Source of the DNA: Chromera velia
Lineage: Eukaryota > Sar > Chromeraceae
Reading direction: 5' to 3'
Assembly (NCBI GenBank): GCA_018398765.1
Contig: JAHBMJ010001919.1
Location: forward strand, 1 to 20,000
Length of the DNA: 20,000 nucleotides
The notes under the pieces are model-generated. The model saw only the letters and a program-made list of their open reading frames with translations. It had not been told where the DNA came from and did not search any database. Below are positions 18,384 through 20,000 of the stretch, in pieces. The position numbers and the translations under genes are program-made. Each line of letters starts with the position of its first letter. The first letter of the stretch is position 1.

Positions 18384-19795
18384 GGACCTGTGTTGGTTCC
18401 CATAGGCGACACAGAGGCAGACACAGGTTTGCTGTGCGGTTCTGCGGTGGAAGCTGTGGATACATCCACAGCGCTGTGCTTGGGCATGGGGATCAATCTA
18501 GCGAGGGGGGAGGAGGCTGCCTCCACTTCCTCCGTATCCATTCCCCCTCCCTCTCTCTCCAGGGCAGCTGCAGCAGATGCAGCGATACCTCCCCCCATTT
18601 CACCCTTCTGCTCCTGCCGAGCTACTGCATGGGCTGTTTCGTCCTGTTTGGGAGGGATCACACGGAAGAAAATGTCGTGGGTCGGACGGGAGTTCTCGGG
18701 GAAAAGCTCGGCTTCAATGAGAACAGAGTCCCGAGCTATGCCGAGATGCCATCTGGGATCTGCAGAATGCAGGGGGGAGGTGTCAACACCTGGAATCAGC
18801 AGAGAGGGCTCGCTGTAGGGGTTCTTGAGGACCTCTCTCATCAGGGCCGCGCGCTCTTCTGCAGTGCGTACGGGTGCCTGAGAGCGGTTGGCCTCTCCGG
18901 ACGGTGCTTGGTTCTCGAAGGTCAACGCCGTGCCTTGGAGCTGGCCGACATACCATCCTTCTCGGTCGTCCCACCCCGGTGCAGACTGGGTGGCCTGCAT
19001 GGGGGGACCCTGGTAAGGACGGAGGCCGAGAATGGGTTCGAAGCTGAGAGCGACCATCTGGTCAGAAGACGCGCCCAGTCGAGGAACGGGAGGGGGAGTG
19101 GGAAGGGAAACAGGGAAAGTGGACCCAGGCATGCCCCAGGAGTCCCCGTCATTGGGGCTCACTGAGGAATGGGTCCCGGAAAGCGAAATATCGTCATCTG
19201 AGGTGTTCGATCCGGTCCTGGTGCGTGTTTTGGCTTCTGCTGTGACGGTGGTGCAAGGGTTCGTTAAGCCTGTTTCGGATGGAACAGGGGGGCCTGAGGA
19301 GGGGCTGGCGGGTACTTCGACAGTGGAAGCAGAAGGGAAAGGAATCGCGAAGCGATAGAAACCACCAGACAAACGGGGAACGACCAAATCCGACCAGGCA
19401 ACAACAGAACCCGACCCATCACGCAAAGCCTCCTGATGCTGCTGCAGACGCTTGGACAACTTTGCCCCGGTTTTGAGGGTCGCCTTCGAAGAGAGCTTGG
19501 AGTTGAGCCTTTGAGTCCTTCGAAAGTCTTTCTCGGCTATCTTTGCTGCAGCAGCAGCCTTCCTTCTGAACTCTTCCGGATCCATCGACGCGGCTTTGGG
19601 CAACTTGGCGAGATAAGCCATCAGTTGATTCACATCCTTCGAAACAGCAGGAGGGACCCCGGGAGAACGACTCTTGGCATCTTTCTGAAAGAGCTGGCGG
19701 CCTCTACTACCCTTGGGGCCTTTGGAAGAGAGAGAAGGACTGCAAAGCTTCCCTGAAGAAGAGGAAGAAGCTGCTGGTTGATGTTGAGAGTGCAT
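17690..19795 (-). CDS. Two-exon gene, unrecognised Ser/Pro/Ala-rich protein (603 aa)
   Basis: Exon 1 is 19795-18388 and exon 2 is 18093-17690, ending TGA. The donor is ACACAG|GTCCGT and the acceptor TTGTGCAG; both sides are phase 1 and together give 1812 nt. The ATG at 19795-19793 has A at -3 (minus strand). The frame stays open upstream to a TAG at 19970, which could itself be an acceptor (CACCTGTAG), so the N-terminus may be longer. I do not recognise the protein. Residues 51-105 are Lys/Arg/Ala-rich and helical; 131-155 and 346-381 (around DPRWHLGIAR and HDIFFRVIP) look folded; the rest is Ser/Pro/Thr/Gly-rich and probably disordered. Exon 2 supplies an acidic, Gln/Met/Gly-rich tail. No signal peptide or membrane span is seen. 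A nuclear or scaffold role would be a guess. Confidence 0.62.
18347..18380. repeat. (CA)n microsatellite in the minus-strand gene's intron
   Basis: A pure CA run, read as TG on the transcribed strand, begins five bases past the donor GT of the 294-nt intron (18094-18387). Translating through it gives a Cys-Val run, which marks where the frame leaves the exon. Confidence 0.9.
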
Positions 19796-20000
19796 CCTCT
19801 CCTCGACTCTTCTAACTTCCTTCAAACTTGCTTCTGTTGCAGACTTATTTTTTCGCGATCGGAAGACGAACAGAGCTCTAAATAAATTGCGATAAATACA
19901 CTCAGCTCTCGACTTCCTTGTCCTTCTTTGTAGTTCTCTCGTTACTGTTCTGAGCGACACAGTCTTCTTCTACAGGTGAGCAACAAGGAGAACTGTTATG
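19796..20000 (-). other. 5' region of the minus-strand gene
   Basis: From 19796 to 19969 the minus strand remains open in the gene's frame without an ATG and encodes a basic peptide. At 19970 there is an in-frame TAG preceded by CTCACCTG. This is either 5' untranslated sequence or the start of an exon spliced to something beyond the window. Confidence 0.4.

Noticed and set aside
19951-19980. Plus-strand donor-like CTACAG|GTGAGC at the window end
   Set aside because: It lies antisense to the minus-strand gene with no plus-strand exon before it.
1-20000. CRISPR array, bacterial operons, rRNA or tRNA genes
   Set aside because: No regular repeat-spacer structure, no Shine-Dalgarno-linked gene strings, no rRNA core and no cloverleaf with both control boxes were found by eye.

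Overview
This is a eukaryotic nuclear window, not bacterial. It has spliced genes with GT/AG introns, long simple-sequence introns, no operons, and decayed transposons carrying LTRs, a gag and a hAT-like insertion. The simple-sequence introns, Ser/Gln/Pro-rich orphan proteins and heavily mutated retroelements would fit a protist such as a chromerid or related alveolate alga. That placement is inference from style only; no marker gene is present.

Layout. 1-2335: no confident gene; a ~40-bp degenerate tandem repeat (829-991) and a possible decayed integrase on the minus strand. 2336-6013: a plus-strand gene of eight inferred coding exons (444 aa, coiled-coil and Gln-rich, not recognised); its introns are microsatellite mosaics that in several cases supply the splice sites. 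6014-6351: AT-rich 3' flank. 6352-10898: a minus-strand Ty3/gypsy-like LTR retrotransposon remnant, with a truncated 3' LTR (6352-6663), a broken gag in two pieces (7255-8520 and 9133-9424), a tRNA-like primer-binding site (9453-9466) and a 5' LTR (9467-10898). That LTR is split by an 802-bp hAT-like non-autonomous transposon (9956-10757) with 13-bp inverted ends and an 8-bp target duplication. 10899-12038: non-coding, with two short repeat families. 12039-12339: a third LTR fragment that preserves the empty target site of the hAT element. 12390-12650: a small, probably decayed coding patch on the minus strand. 12651-17689: about 5 kb of polypurine/polypyrimidine simple sequence with a few isolated exon-like islands. 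17690-19795 and possibly beyond: a minus-strand two-exon gene (603 aa, low complexity, not recognised).

The two host genes are convergent and separated by about 11.7 kb of transposon debris and simple repeats. Nothing indicates that they work together. I found no new multi-gene system. The best observations are the filled/empty hAT site pair, the transition-only divergence of the LTR copies, and splice sites built out of microsatellites.
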